A stretch of DNA of 64,000 bases from Pseudomonadota bacterium (GCA_023451735.1 JAEXYH010000043.1:1-64000); one strand, 5' to 3'. Positions 50,980 to 61,557 are shown, numbered from the stretch's first letter. The notes: generated by a model from the letters alone, not told the origin. Program-made: numbers and translations.

Positions 50980-51923
50980 TCAGGGTTCCAGCATGCGAGC
51001 GCACGTCCTTCCGTTTCGACAAGCGACGGGCGTTCACTGCCGCAGCGTTTCTCCGCCCGCGGACAGCGGGTGGAGAAACGACAGCCGGCCGGCATGGCCT
51101 CATAGGGCGGCACGCTGCCTTCCGGCGGGTCGAGGTTTTCGGTGCCGATCTCGACGACGCAGGATTTGAGAAGCCGGGTATAGGGATGCATCGGGTTTTG
51201 CAGCACGACATCGCAACGCCCCGCCTCCATCACCTGACCGGCATAAAGAACGACGATGCGGTCACAGGATTGGCTGGCAAGCGCCAGATCATGAAGAACG
51301 AAGATGCAGCTTGCGCCGCGCGTCTTCGTCTGGTCGAGGATGAGGCGGATGATCTGCGCCTGGATCGTCACGTCGAGCGCCGATGTCGGCTCGTCGGCGA
51401 AAAGAAGGTCGGGATTGCAGGCCAGCGCGATCGCCACCATCACACGCTGCTGCATGCCGCCGGAAAGCTGGTGCGGATAGGCGGACATGCGTGCCGCCGC
51501 ATCGTTGATGCCGACGCTTTCGAGCAGTTCGACGGCTCTCGTGTGCGATGCCGAACGCGACAGGCCGAGATTGCGGCGCAGGACGGAGGCCAGCTGGCTG
51601 CCGACCGTATAGCAGGGATTAAGCGCGGAGCCGGCATCCTGGAAGACCATGGAGAGGCGTTTACCGCGCAAGCTCCCCCACTCTTTTTCCGTCAGGTCGA
51701 CGAGGTTGGCGGTGCCGTCGAAAAGGGCCTCGCCCTCGATGACGGCTTCACCCTTGTCGATCAGGCCCATCAGGGCGACGGCGATGGTGGATTTGCCCGC
51801 GCCGCTTTCGCCGACAAGTGCCACCGTCTCGCCGCGACCGATGGTGAGTGACACGTCGTCGAGGATGCGTTTTGTGCTGCGGTGAAGGGTCAGGCCCCGG
51901 ACGTCGAGAAGAGGTGCGTTCAT
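50976..51923 (-). CDS. Dipeptide-type ABC ATPase, DppD class
   Basis: A 315-residue ATPase with GESGAGKST, the signature LSGGMQQRVMVAIALAC, Walker B LLFADEPTSALD and a C-terminal cysteine-containing oligopeptide extension (PAGCRFSTRCPRAEKRC). In contrast to the other two importers of the window, the two ATPases are separate genes here. The open frame continues upstream into the permease, but the ATG at 51923 overlaps the permease stop as ATGA. Works as a heterodimer with the DppF-type ATPase. Confidence 0.93.
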   Translation of the reverse strand: MNAPLLDVRGLTLHRSTKRILDDVSLTIGRGETVALVGESGAGKSTIAVALMGLIDKGEAVIEGEALFDGTANLVDLTEKEWGSLRGKRLSMVFQDAGSALNPCYTVGSQLASVLRRNLGLSRSASHTRAVELLESVGINDAAARMSAYPHQLSGGMQQRVMVAIALACNPDLLFADEPTSALDVTIQAQIIRLILDQTKTRGASCIFVLHDLALASQSCDRIVVLYAGQVMEAGRCDVVLQNPMHPYTRLLKSCVVEIGTENLDPPEGSVPPYEAMPAGCRFSTRCPRAEKRCGSERPSLVETEGRALACWNPE

Positions 51924-52810
51924 CGGCCTGTCCTCAGTTTGGGATCGAATTCCTCGCGCATGGCATCGCCGACGATCGACAGCGCGATCAGGAGCAGCGC
52001 CAGTGCCAGACCGGGCATGCCGGACATCCATGGGGCGAAGCTGACGAAACTGCGGCCCTCCGCAATCATCAGGCCCCAGTCGGGTGTCGGCGGCGTTACG
52101 CCGATGCCGAGGAATGACAGGGATGACGAGACGAGGATAGCTTCCGAGATGCGGATCGTGACCTGCACCAGGAGTGGAAACAGCACGTTGGGCAGGATGT
52201 GGCGGCGGATGACGGTGAGCCGCGGAATGCTCATCAGGTCTGCGGCCTCGACGAAGAGCTGAACCTTGACCTGCAGCACGTCGGAGCGGACGGTGCGGGC
52301 GAATGGGCCGATCAGCGAGAGCGCTACCGCGATGATGACCTTGTCGACGCCCTGCCCGAGAATGGCGATGAAGGCGACGGCGAGGATGAGGGAGGGCAGC
52401 GCGAGGATGGAATCGATGACCCGGAGCAGGATCCATTCGGTCTTGCCCGAGGCGAGACCCGCCGCCACACCGAGCACGAGGCCGCCGATCGCACCGAACA
52501 CGACGGAACAAAGGCCGATCAGCAGCGCATAGCGGGTGCCGTAGATGATGCGGCTCAGGATGTCCTGGCCGAAGCTGTCGGTGCCGAGCAGATGGACGCC
52601 GCCGGGCGGGGCCATCATCGCCTCGATCGACTGCGCCACCGGATCGAAGGGGGCGAGCTGCGGCGCGAAGATGGCGCAGAGCGCGAAGCCGAAGGTGACG
52701 GCGAGCGCCAGGGTGAAGAAGGGACGGCGGATGAACATGCTTTTGCGGGTTGAGCCGGAGCGGCGTGCCGCGGGTGCCGCAACAGATGTCGTCGTGTCGT
52801 TGATCGCCAT
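51920..52810 (-). CDS. Dipeptide-type ABC permease, DppC class
   Basis: A 296-residue permease. It starts with a hydrophilic leader, then an N-terminal TM (residues about 28-50), the HLLGTDSFGQDILSRIIYG block, the coupling helix EAADLMSIPRLTVIRRHILPN, and the C-terminal SSLSFLGIGVTPPTPDWGLMIAEG. The ATG at 52810 overlaps the stop of the DppB gene (TGATG) and fixes the N-terminus despite a longer open frame. Transports the same ligand as its DppB neighbour. Confidence 0.93.
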   Translation of the reverse strand: MAINDTTTSVAAPAARRSGSTRKSMFIRRPFFTLALAVTFGFALCAIFAPQLAPFDPVAQSIEAMMAPPGGVHLLGTDSFGQDILSRIIYGTRYALLIGLCSVVFGAIGGLVLGVAAGLASGKTEWILLRVIDSILALPSLILAVAFIAILGQGVDKVIIAVALSLIGPFARTVRSDVLQVKVQLFVEAADLMSIPRLTVIRRHILPNVLFPLLVQVTIRISEAILVSSSLSFLGIGVTPPTPDWGLMIAEGRSFVSFAPWMSGMPGLALALLLIALSIVGDAMREEFDPKLRTGR

Positions 52811-53757
52811 CAGCGTGGCCTCAGTCTTGGATCCAGCAGCGGATAGGAAAGGTCCACCAGCAGGTTGATGACGATGAAGAGCGTGGCGGTGAGCATGACG
52901 CCGGCCTGCACGAGCGTGTATTCGCGCCCGAGAACCGCATCGGTCAGCATCTGGCCGATGCCGGGCAGCGAGAAGACGGTTTCGGTCAGCACCGCGCCCT
53001 GCAGGATGCCGCCGAGCTGCAGGCCGATCATGGTGACGACGGGCATGGCGATGTTGCGCACGCCATGCACCCAGACGACCCGCCAGCGCGGCTCGCCCCT
53101 TGCCTTGGCGGCGGCAATGAAGGGCTGGTCCATCACGTCGATCAGCGAGGAGCGCGTGACGCGGACGATCATGCCGATGAAATAGGTCGACAGCGTCAGC
53201 GCCGGCAGAGCCATGTGATACATGCCGAGCCCGAAATCCTGCCAGGGCGCGACAAAGCCCATGACGGGGAAGAGGCCGAACTGCACGGCCAGGAACCAGA
53301 TCAGCACGATGCCGAGGAAGAAGGACGGAAAGGCCGTGCCGGTGAGCGCGAAGACGGCGATTACGGTATCCCAGATCGTGTCCTTGCGGATTGCGGAAAT
53401 GACGCCGAGCGGGATGCCGACTGCGATCGCAAGCACTATGGAACAGAAGGTCAGCGTCAGGGTAACCGGCAAAGCTTCCAGAACGACGAAATTGAAGATG
53501 TCGGCGCGGCTGACGAAGGACGTTCCCCAGTCGCCGATGATGAAATTGCCGAGCCATGCCAGATACTGGACGAGAAACGGTCGATCCAGACCCAGCTCGC
53601 TCTGCAGCGAATCGTAGCTTTCCTGCGAGAATTCCGAACCCAGCATCAGCATGACCGGGTCGCCCGGCGCCAGCTTCAGCAAGCTGAAGCTGGCAACCGA
53701 AACGATGAACAGAACGACCGCAGTCTGAAAGATTTTTGCGGCGGACTGTGCAAGCAT
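52810..53757 (-). CDS. Dipeptide-type ABC permease, DppB class
   Basis: A 315-residue permease with six expected helices. Family blocks are the N-terminal LLKLAPGDPVMLMLG, LGLDRPFLVQYLAW, the AAAKARGEPRWRVVWVHGVRN coupling region and the TETVFSLPGIGQMLTDAV end. The start overlaps the binding-protein stop by one base (TGATG). It precedes the DppC gene in the tightly packed importer block. Confidence 0.93.
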   Translation of the reverse strand: MLAQSAAKIFQTAVVLFIVSVASFSLLKLAPGDPVMLMLGSEFSQESYDSLQSELGLDRPFLVQYLAWLGNFIIGDWGTSFVSRADIFNFVVLEALPVTLTLTFCSIVLAIAVGIPLGVISAIRKDTIWDTVIAVFALTGTAFPSFFLGIVLIWFLAVQFGLFPVMGFVAPWQDFGLGMYHMALPALTLSTYFIGMIVRVTRSSLIDVMDQPFIAAAKARGEPRWRVVWVHGVRNIAMPVVTMIGLQLGGILQGAVLTETVFSLPGIGQMLTDAVLGREYTLVQAGVMLTATLFIVINLLVDLSYPLLDPRLRPR

Positions 53758-55379
53758 CAGGTGATGCTCACGCCATGCAGGTTCACGAGGTCGCAGGGGA
53801 TATAGTTGAAGCCCTGCACCTTCTTGGAGAAGACCTTGTAGATCGGGATATGCGCCAGCATGGCGACTGGCGCTTCGTCCATCAGGATGTCTTCGGCCTT
53901 GTGATACAGTGCCGCCCGTGTCGGCACGTCGATCGTGGTCGAGGCCTCGATGCAGGCCTTGTCGAATTCAGGGCTGGACCAGCCCCAGTAGTTCCATGAG
54001 CCGCCTGTCTTGAACTCCGGGAAAATCGTTTCCTCCGGGTCGAGGTCGGCGACCCAGTCGAAGTCGAGCATCTCGAAATTGCCGTCCTTCATGCGCTGCA
54101 CCCAGGCGGCGGGTTCCAGCAGTTCCAGCTTCACCTTGATGCCGATCTGCGCCAGCATCGGCGCCACGACCTGCGCGACACGGGTGCCGACCGGGCCGCG
54201 TTCGGCCATGATATAGGTAACCTCGATCTCGCCCTGGTTGGCGGCCTTGGCGCGGAATTCCTTGGCCTTTGCAAGATCGAAGCGATGGCCGCGATCGGTC
54301 TTGGCGATATCGGGATCGTAATAGCCGGTCATTGGCGGCGAGATAGGACTGTAGGCCTGTTGGGCGAGGCCAAAATAGGCCTGTTTGACCAGCGTGTCGC
54401 GATCGATGGCGAAGGCGACTGCGCGGCGCAGGTTGACGTCATCGAACGGCGCCTTGCGGTTGTTCATGCCGACATAGGTGTAATTGCCCTCGATCTCGCC
54501 ATAAAGCGAAACCGTCGGGATCTTTTTCACCTGATTGACGAGCTGCATCGGGCAATCGGTCATGCCGTCGATCTGGCCGGACACGAGGGCGGCGACCGCC
54601 GTGCTCGCCTCGTCGATCAGCATGAAGGAGGCCTTCTGCAGTTTCGGCATGCCCTTTTCGAAATAGTCCGGGTTGGCTTCCAGCTCGATGGCATCGTTAT
54701 CCTTCCAGCTGACGAACTTGAACGGGCCGGTGCCGACCGGGTTGCGACCGTAATCCATGCCGTATTTCGCGACAGCCGCCGGACTGACAATGGTGCCGGC
54801 CCGGCCGGTCGAGCCGGTGAGCGCGACGGGCAGGAAGGCGTAAGGCTTGGTGAAACGCAGGCGCACGGTGAGCGGATCGACAATATCTACCGCCTCCAGA
54901 AGTTCCAGCTTCCACGCGTGCGGGGAGGCGGGCTTGCCTTCCTTGACGCGTAGAAGAGAGAATTTGACCGCCTCGGCATCGCAGGGTGTGCCGTCGTGGA
55001 ATTTCACGTCTGGATGCAGCTTGAAGACGTGGGTCTTGTCGTCCTCCAGATCCCAGGAGGCGGCGAGATCCGGCTCGAAACGCACGGCTTCGCCATCATA
55101 GGTGACCTTCAACAGGCCGTTGTGGATGTTGTTGATGATCTGAACGGCCGACAGGAAGAAGGTGAAATGCGGGTCGAGCGTGTCGATATGCTTGATCGCC
55201 GCGATGCGGATATGCCCCTTTTGCTGGGCAAGGCCCTGATCCGGCAGGAGCGTGGCGCCGGCCGCGGCGACAAGGCCGGCCCCCATGCCCTTCAGAAGTG
55301 TCCTTCGCCCGATCCGGGCCGTGATGCGTTCCTCGAGAATCCTGCGGTGGTCTTCGCTGCCAAGCAATTTCTTATTCAT
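53757..55379 (-). CDS. Tat-exported dipeptide-type ABC substrate-binding protein
   Basis: A 540-residue binding protein with a twin-arginine signal at about residues 24-45 (GRRTLLKGMGAGLVAAAGATL). The mature chain has IKHIDTLDPHFTFF, a VKFHDGTPCDAEAVKFSL block and the VNLRRAVAFAIDRDTLVKQAYF segment of the SBP_bac_5 family. An AAGGGGAA site precedes the start. It is the first gene of the third importer, 62 bases after the SnoaL-like gene and within the same run as the cyanate genes. Given the gamma-glutamyltransferase at the end of the operon, glutathione or another gamma-glutamyl compound is a reasonable ligand guess; Gsi-type glutathione importers belong to this class. Confidence 0.92.
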   Translation of the reverse strand: MNKKLLGSEDHRRILEERITARIGRRTLLKGMGAGLVAAAGATLLPDQGLAQQKGHIRIAAIKHIDTLDPHFTFFLSAVQIINNIHNGLLKVTYDGEAVRFEPDLAASWDLEDDKTHVFKLHPDVKFHDGTPCDAEAVKFSLLRVKEGKPASPHAWKLELLEAVDIVDPLTVRLRFTKPYAFLPVALTGSTGRAGTIVSPAAVAKYGMDYGRNPVGTGPFKFVSWKDNDAIELEANPDYFEKGMPKLQKASFMLIDEASTAVAALVSGQIDGMTDCPMQLVNQVKKIPTVSLYGEIEGNYTYVGMNNRKAPFDDVNLRRAVAFAIDRDTLVKQAYFGLAQQAYSPISPPMTGYYDPDIAKTDRGHRFDLAKAKEFRAKAANQGEIEVTYIMAERGPVGTRVAQVVAPMLAQIGIKVKLELLEPAAWVQRMKDGNFEMLDFDWVADLDPEETIFPEFKTGGSWNYWGWSSPEFDKACIEASTTIDVPTRAALYHKAEDILMDEAPVAMLAHIPIYKVFSKKVQGFNYIPCDLVNLHGVSIT

Positions 55380-55441
55380 CGAAATTCCCCTTTTTGTTTA
55401 TCAGGTGGTTCAGCGGTTCGTCCGGTCCGATCCCGTTTTCT

Positions 55442-55900
55442 TCAGAGATCGAGATCGGAAAGGCCGGGGTGATCGTCCGGCCGCCGCCCGAGCGGCCAGA
55501 AGAATTTCCGGTCTTTTTCCAGGATCGGCATGTCGTTGATCGAGGCGAAACGGCGGGCCATCAGGCCGTCCGCGGCAAACTCCCAGTTCTCGTTGCCGTA
55601 GGAGCGATACCAGTGGCCGCTGTCGTCATGCCATTCGTAGGCGAACCGCGCCGCGATGCGGTTGCCGTCGAAGGCCCAGAGTTCCTTGATCAGACGGTAA
55701 TCGAGTTCCTTCGCCCATTTGCGGGTGAGGAAGGCGACGATCTGGGCCCGACCGACCGGAAATTCGGCGCGGTTGCGCCAGTGGCTGTCGGGCGTATAGA
55801 CCAACGAGACGCGCTCGGGATCGCGGCTGTTCCAGCCGTCCTCGGCCATGCGCACCTTGGCGATGGCCGTCTCGCGGGTGAAAGGCGGTATGATGCTCAT
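55442..55900 (-). CDS. SnoaL/NTF2-fold protein, DUF1348 family
   Basis: A 152-residue cone-shaped alpha+beta protein of the DUF1348 group. Typical blocks are EDGWNSRDPERVSLVYTPDS, HWRNRAEFPVGRAQIVAFL, RKWAKELDYRLIKELWAFDG and YGNENWEFAADGLM. Function is unknown; the fold serves as a binding pocket or as a small hydrolase or isomerase in other families. It lies 14 bases after cynS with GGAG upstream. An adjacent cyanase is suggestive of a helper role in cyanate or related nitrogen metabolism, but that is inference from position. Confidence 0.88.
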   Translation of the reverse strand: MSIIPPFTRETAIAKVRMAEDGWNSRDPERVSLVYTPDSHWRNRAEFPVGRAQIVAFLTRKWAKELDYRLIKELWAFDGNRIAARFAYEWHDDSGHWYRSYGNENWEFAADGLMARRFASINDMPILEKDRKFFWPLGRRPDDHPGLSDLDL

Positions 55901-55914
55901 CGCGCTTTCTCCGC

Positions 55915-56397
55915 TCACTCCTCGCGATAGCCGTATTCCGGCACGTTGCCGTTGGCGCCGTAATATTTGTAGGGCAGGAACTTGCCGGACATGGTGAATT
56001 TGACGCGGTCGCCCTTCGGGTTCGCCACCCGCTCGATCTGCATGTCGAAATCGATCGCCGACATGATGCCGTCGCCATATTCTTCCTCGATCAGCGCCTT
56101 CCATGCGGGGCCATTGACCATGACCAGTTCATAGAAGCGGTAGATCAAAGGATCGGTCGGCGGCATCGGCGAGCCGCGCATCGGCGTCTCGTTGAGCATG
56201 CGGATTTCGGACGGTGTGAGCCCGAAAAGCTCGCCGGCATTTTCCGCCTGCGGTTTTGTCAGCTTCATCTGGCCGAGAATGGCGCCGACGATCAGAACCT
56301 CGGAATAACCGCCGATTTTTTCGCAGATATGTTTCCAGCTCCAGCCGTTGTCCCGCTTGATGTCGAGCAGCTTTTCGGTGAGGTCGGCACGTTTCAT
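55915..56397 (-). CDS. cynS: Cyanase (cyanate hydratase)
   Basis: A 160-residue enzyme that reacts cyanate with bicarbonate to give ammonia and carbon dioxide. The N-terminal DNA-binding-like helical domain (about 1-75) and the C-terminal catalytic domain match E. coli CynS (156 residues). Catalytic residues are in place: Arg87 and Glu90 in YRFYE and Ser113 in GIMSAIDF, equal to Arg96, Glu99 and Ser122 of E. coli. AGGAGA precedes the ATG. It follows the importer ATPase by 35 bases and releases nitrogen from the cyanate that importer would bring in. Confidence 0.96.
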   Translation of the reverse strand: MKRADLTEKLLDIKRDNGWSWKHICEKIGGYSEVLIVGAILGQMKLTKPQAENAGELFGLTPSEIRMLNETPMRGSPMPPTDPLIYRFYELVMVNGPAWKALIEEEYGDGIMSAIDFDMQIERVANPKGDRVKFTMSGKFLPYKYYGANGNVPEYGYREE

Positions 56398-56432
56398 GTT
56401 GGTCTCCTGTGGGAATGCGAAATGTCTGGCGG

Positions 56433-57329
56433 TCAGCGTCCGCGTGCGATGGAGGAGAGGGGAGCGCCCTCTTCCGCTGCTGCACGCGGGACGACGACCG
56501 GCACGCGGCGCGGATCGTGCGCAGTGCCGGATGCGGCAAAACTCTTGCTGCGGGTGATGAGGAAATCGATGATGTGGTTGCGCACGGCGTAATAATCGGC
56601 GTGGCGATGCAGATCGACGCGCGACCGCTGTTTCGGCAGCGGGTTCTCCACCACTTCGGCCACGACCGCATGCGGCCCGTTGCTCATCAGAAAGATCTTG
56701 TCGGCGAGATAGATCGCCTCATCGACGTCATGGGTGATCATGAACGAGGTCTGCCCGGTCTCGTCACAGATGCGGCGAACCTCGTCCTGCAATGTGCCGC
56801 GGGTCAGCGCGTCGAGCGCCGAAAACGGCTCGTCCATCAGCAGCATCTTGGGCGTGATCGACAATGCGCGGGCAATGCCGACGCGTTGCTTCATGCCGCC
56901 GGAGAGTTCCGAGGGCCGCTTGTTTTCCGAACCGGACAGGCCGACCAGATCGACGAATTTCTGCGCATGGGCGCGGATGTCCGACCGGCTCCATTTCGGC
57001 CAGCGGGAGGAAACGGCATAGGCGACATTGCCGATCACCGTCATCCACGGCAGCAGCGCATGGCTCTGGAAGATCACGGCGCGGTCGAGGCTGGGGCCGG
57101 TCACCGCCTGTCCATCGACAATGACAGTGCCCTCGTTCGGCGCTTCCAGACCGGCCAGAATATTGAGCACGGTGGTTTTGCCGCAGCCGGAATGGCCGAT
57201 CACGCACCCGAATTCGCCACGATCGAGCGACAGCCAGAGGTCTTCGAAAATGGTGGTAGGCGATGCCGATCCCTTGGCCGGATAGCGACGGGCAATGCCT
57301 TCGATGGAAATGAATTTGGCCATCGGCAT
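56433..57329 (-). CDS. Nitrate/cyanate-type ABC ATPase (NrtD/CynD class)
   Basis: A 298-residue ATPase with Walker A GHSGCGKTT, the signature ELSGGMKQRVGIARAL, Walker B MLLMDEPFSALD and the H-loop ITHDVDEAIYLAD. The FQSHALLPWMTV Q-loop segment is typical of the nitrate, taurine and cyanate group. It extends about 40 residues beyond SsuB-like proteins at the C-terminus. The frame runs further upstream; the ATG at 57329 overlaps the permease stop as TGATG, and a second ATG six bases on has a better-spaced GGAG, so the true start may be 57323. With the two genes before it and cynS after it, cyanate uptake is the best-supported role. Confidence 0.88.
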   Translation of the reverse strand: MPMAKFISIEGIARRYPAKGSASPTTIFEDLWLSLDRGEFGCVIGHSGCGKTTVLNILAGLEAPNEGTVIVDGQAVTGPSLDRAVIFQSHALLPWMTVIGNVAYAVSSRWPKWSRSDIRAHAQKFVDLVGLSGSENKRPSELSGGMKQRVGIARALSITPKMLLMDEPFSALDALTRGTLQDEVRRICDETGQTSFMITHDVDEAIYLADKIFLMSNGPHAVVAEVVENPLPKQRSRVDLHRHADYYAVRNHIIDFLITRSKSFAASGTAHDPRRVPVVVPRAAAEEGAPLSSIARGR

Positions 57330-58168
57330 CACTCCGGAAATGTCACGAGACGGGTCAAGCGGCCCAGCACCTGATCGAACAGCATGCCGACGATGCCGAT
57401 CACCAGAATGGCGATGATGACATTGGTGATCGACAGGTTGTTCCACTCGTTCCAGACGAAATAACCGATGCCGGTGCCGCCAACGAGCATTTCGGCGGCA
57501 ACGATGACCAGCCAGGCGATGCCGATCGAGATCCGCATGCCGGTGAGGATGGTCGGGGCGGCGGCCGGCAGGATGATGGTGAAGGCGCGCCTCAGCGCGC
57601 CGACCTCCAGCGTGCGGGCGACGTTGATCCATTCCTTGCGCACGGCGGCCACGCCGAAGGCGGTGTTGATCAGCATCGGCCAGATGGCGCAGATGAAGAT
57701 CACGAAGATGGCCGAGATCGCCGAATCCTTGATCGTGTAGAGCGCGAGCGGCATCCAGGCGAGCGGGGAGATCGGTTTCAGCACCTGGATGAACGGATCG
57801 ACGGCGCGGCTGACCAGCGGCGACATGCCGATCAGGAAGCCGAGCGGGATCGCCACGATGACGGCCAGCAGATAGCCGAAAAGGACGCGGGCGACCGAAT
57901 AGGCGAGCTGGATGCCCAGCCCCTTGTCGTTGGGGCCGTTGTCATAGAACGGGTCCTTGAGGTGGTTCCAGAGGGCCGCGCCGACATCCATCGGCCCCGG
58001 CAGCGCCGATTTTCCGGTCGTCGCCGTCAGGCCCATCAGCTTGGCATATTCCGGGTCCATCTCCGCCGTCTGGCCGGTTCCCATGGTGGAGAACTGCCAG
58101 AGCGACAGGAAGACCGCGAGGATGAGGACCGACAGCAGTCCCGCCCTGATCGTCAATGATGTCTGCAC
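57329..58168 (-). CDS. Nitrate/cyanate-type ABC permease (NrtB/CynB class)
   Basis: A 279-residue inner-membrane permease with about six helices. The C-terminal binding-protein-dependent transport block (EWINVARTLEVGALRRAFTIILP, then AAAPTILTGMRISIGIAWLVIVAAEML) and GIGYFVWNEWNNLSI are highly typical of NrtB/CmpB/CynB. It starts with GTG directly after the stop of the binding-protein gene. It works as a homodimer in this family. Confidence 0.9.
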   Translation of the reverse strand: MQTSLTIRAGLLSVLILAVFLSLWQFSTMGTGQTAEMDPEYAKLMGLTATTGKSALPGPMDVGAALWNHLKDPFYDNGPNDKGLGIQLAYSVARVLFGYLLAVIVAIPLGFLIGMSPLVSRAVDPFIQVLKPISPLAWMPLALYTIKDSAISAIFVIFICAIWPMLINTAFGVAAVRKEWINVARTLEVGALRRAFTIILPAAAPTILTGMRISIGIAWLVIVAAEMLVGGTGIGYFVWNEWNNLSITNVIIAILVIGIVGMLFDQVLGRLTRLVTFPE

Positions 58169-59542
58169 TTAACCGGCCTTCCTGATCGGGAAGCTGTCGA
58201 GATAGGCCTGCGGCTCGGCGGGATCGAAGGTCTTGCCCATGACGACGAAGGTCTTGGTGGTTTCCTTCGGCGCCGGCATGCCCACTTCAGCCATCAGCTT
58301 GGCCGTATCGGTGGCGAGGAACACTTCGTTGGCGATGGCCGCGTAATCGACATCACCCTTGATCTGCCCCCAGCGTTTCATTTGGGTCATGATCCAAACG
58401 GCGAAGGACTGCCATGGGAACGGGTCGAAATCGATCCGGTTCGGCTGCTGCACGACCTTGCCGAGACCATCCGCAAACGTGCCGGTGAGAATCTGTTCGA
58501 GCACCGTTTCCGGCTGGTTCAGGTAATTGGCCGGTGCAATCGCGGTGGCGATTTCCTTGCGGTTTTTTGGATCATGCGCATAGGCCGTGGCGGAAATGAT
58601 CGACCGCAGCAGGGCCGCATAGGTGTTCGGCATTTCGCTGATGAACTGTTTCGAGGCGGCGAAGGCGCAGCAGGGATGCCCCTCCCAGATATCCTTCGTC
58701 AGGATATGGATGAAGCCGACGCCGTCATAGACGGCACGCTGGTTCATCGGGTCGGGTCCGAGAAAACCGTCAATGTTTTCGGCGCGCAGATTCGCCACCA
58801 TTTCCGGCGGCGGCACGGCGCGGATCTGCACGTCGGTATCGGGATCGATGCCATGCTCCGCCAAGTAATAACGCAGCAGGTAATTGTGCATGGAATAATC
58901 GAACGGAACGGCGAACTTGAAACCCTTCCAGTCCTTCGGGTCGCGCCGGTCCTTGTGCTTCAGTGCAAGGGTGATCGCCTGACCGTTGATGTTTTCGATC
59001 GCCGGCGCCGCATAAGGCTGCGGGTTGGAGCCGAGGCCCATGGTGATGGCGAGCGGCATGGGCGACAGCATGTGCGCAGCGTCATATTCGTTGTTAAGCG
59101 TCTTGTCGCGGATGACCGCCCAGCCGGCCGTCTTGATCACCTGAACGTCGAGCCCCTGCTTCTCGTAGAAGCCCATGGGCGCAGCCATGATGATCGGCGT
59201 GGCGCAAGTGATCGGGATGAAGCCGACATTGAGCTTTGTCTTTTCCAGAGGTCCGGTTTGCGCAAAGGCCTCGGTCGCAGTGGCCAATGGAAAAAACTGG
59301 GAGATGGCTGCCACGGCGGTGGCGGTGCCTGCAGCCTTCAGAAACGTCCGGCGTGAAACGTCGCTCGGGAACATCGCCCGCAGCACTGCGGAGGCGACGA
59401 CATTTTCGTAAAGCTTTTCCTCGTCATCGGTCACCTCCGTGGCCCGTAGTGCTGAGGCGTGTTCCTGCTCGCTGCGGTGTCGGCCACAACTGCAGCCAGA
59501 AGATGACAGAATGGTCTTTGCGCTAAATGGATTATCGAACAT
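58169..59542 (-). CDS. Nitrate/cyanate-type ABC substrate-binding protein (NrtA/CynA class), Tat signal after a Cys/His-rich leader
   Basis: A 457-residue CmpA/NrtA-family protein. The core has KLNVGFIPITCATPIIMAAPMGF, the GWAVIRDKTLNNEYDAAHML pocket segment, and EGHPCCAFAASKQF. A Tat signal (SRRTFLKAAGTATAVAAI) begins only at about residue 63, preceded by a hydrophilic leader with a Cys-x-Cys-Gly-Arg-His cluster (residues 17-22), an unusual cytoplasmic extension. It is the first gene of the sigma-54 operon, 33 bases after a -24/-12 promoter. Nitrate, bicarbonate, cyanate and nitrile-type ligands are known in the family; cynS in the operon favours cyanate. Confidence 0.9.
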   Translation of the reverse strand: MFDNPFSAKTILSSSGCSCGRHRSEQEHASALRATEVTDDEEKLYENVVASAVLRAMFPSDVSRRTFLKAAGTATAVAAISQFFPLATATEAFAQTGPLEKTKLNVGFIPITCATPIIMAAPMGFYEKQGLDVQVIKTAGWAVIRDKTLNNEYDAAHMLSPMPLAITMGLGSNPQPYAAPAIENINGQAITLALKHKDRRDPKDWKGFKFAVPFDYSMHNYLLRYYLAEHGIDPDTDVQIRAVPPPEMVANLRAENIDGFLGPDPMNQRAVYDGVGFIHILTKDIWEGHPCCAFAASKQFISEMPNTYAALLRSIISATAYAHDPKNRKEIATAIAPANYLNQPETVLEQILTGTFADGLGKVVQQPNRIDFDPFPWQSFAVWIMTQMKRWGQIKGDVDYAAIANEVFLATDTAKLMAEVGMPAPKETTKTFVVMGKTFDPAEPQAYLDSFPIRKAG

Positions 59543-59574
59543 GGCAGCCGTTCCCCTTTTTATGAGAACGGTAT

Positions 59575-59590
59575 TGCAAAGGCCGTGCCA
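59575..59590 (-). promoter_or_regulatory. Sigma-54 (-24/-12) promoter of the cyanate/gamma-glutamyl operon
   Basis: On the minus strand TGGCACG-GCCT-TTGCA fits the sigma-54 consensus TGGCACG-N4-TTGCW at every position. Its -12 end is 33 bases before the first gene. A sigma-54 enhancer-binding protein gene is directly divergent. Confidence 0.92.
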
Positions 59591-59648
59591 GAACGACTGA
59601 GAGGCCTAATACCCCGCAAATCCAAGCAACAGGCTCACTTGATGGTTC

Positions 59649-59700
59649 ACGATATCTCGTTATAAACGAAATATCGTTGTTTTGATTTACGAGATTTCGT
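59649..59700. promoter_or_regulatory. Tandem palindromic activator sites at the sigma-54 regulator gene
   Basis: A 29-bp imperfect palindrome occupies 59649-59677: arms ACGATATCTCGTT and AACGAAATATCGT (one mismatch) around ATA. A third near-palindrome, ACGAGATTTCGT, follows at 59689-59700, directly abutting the GTG start. The repeats lie about 60-110 bases upstream of the -24 element in the operon direction, which suits an enhancer, and over the regulator's own start region, which suits autoregulation. Confidence 0.7.
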
Positions 59701-61557
<1,857 letters not shown>

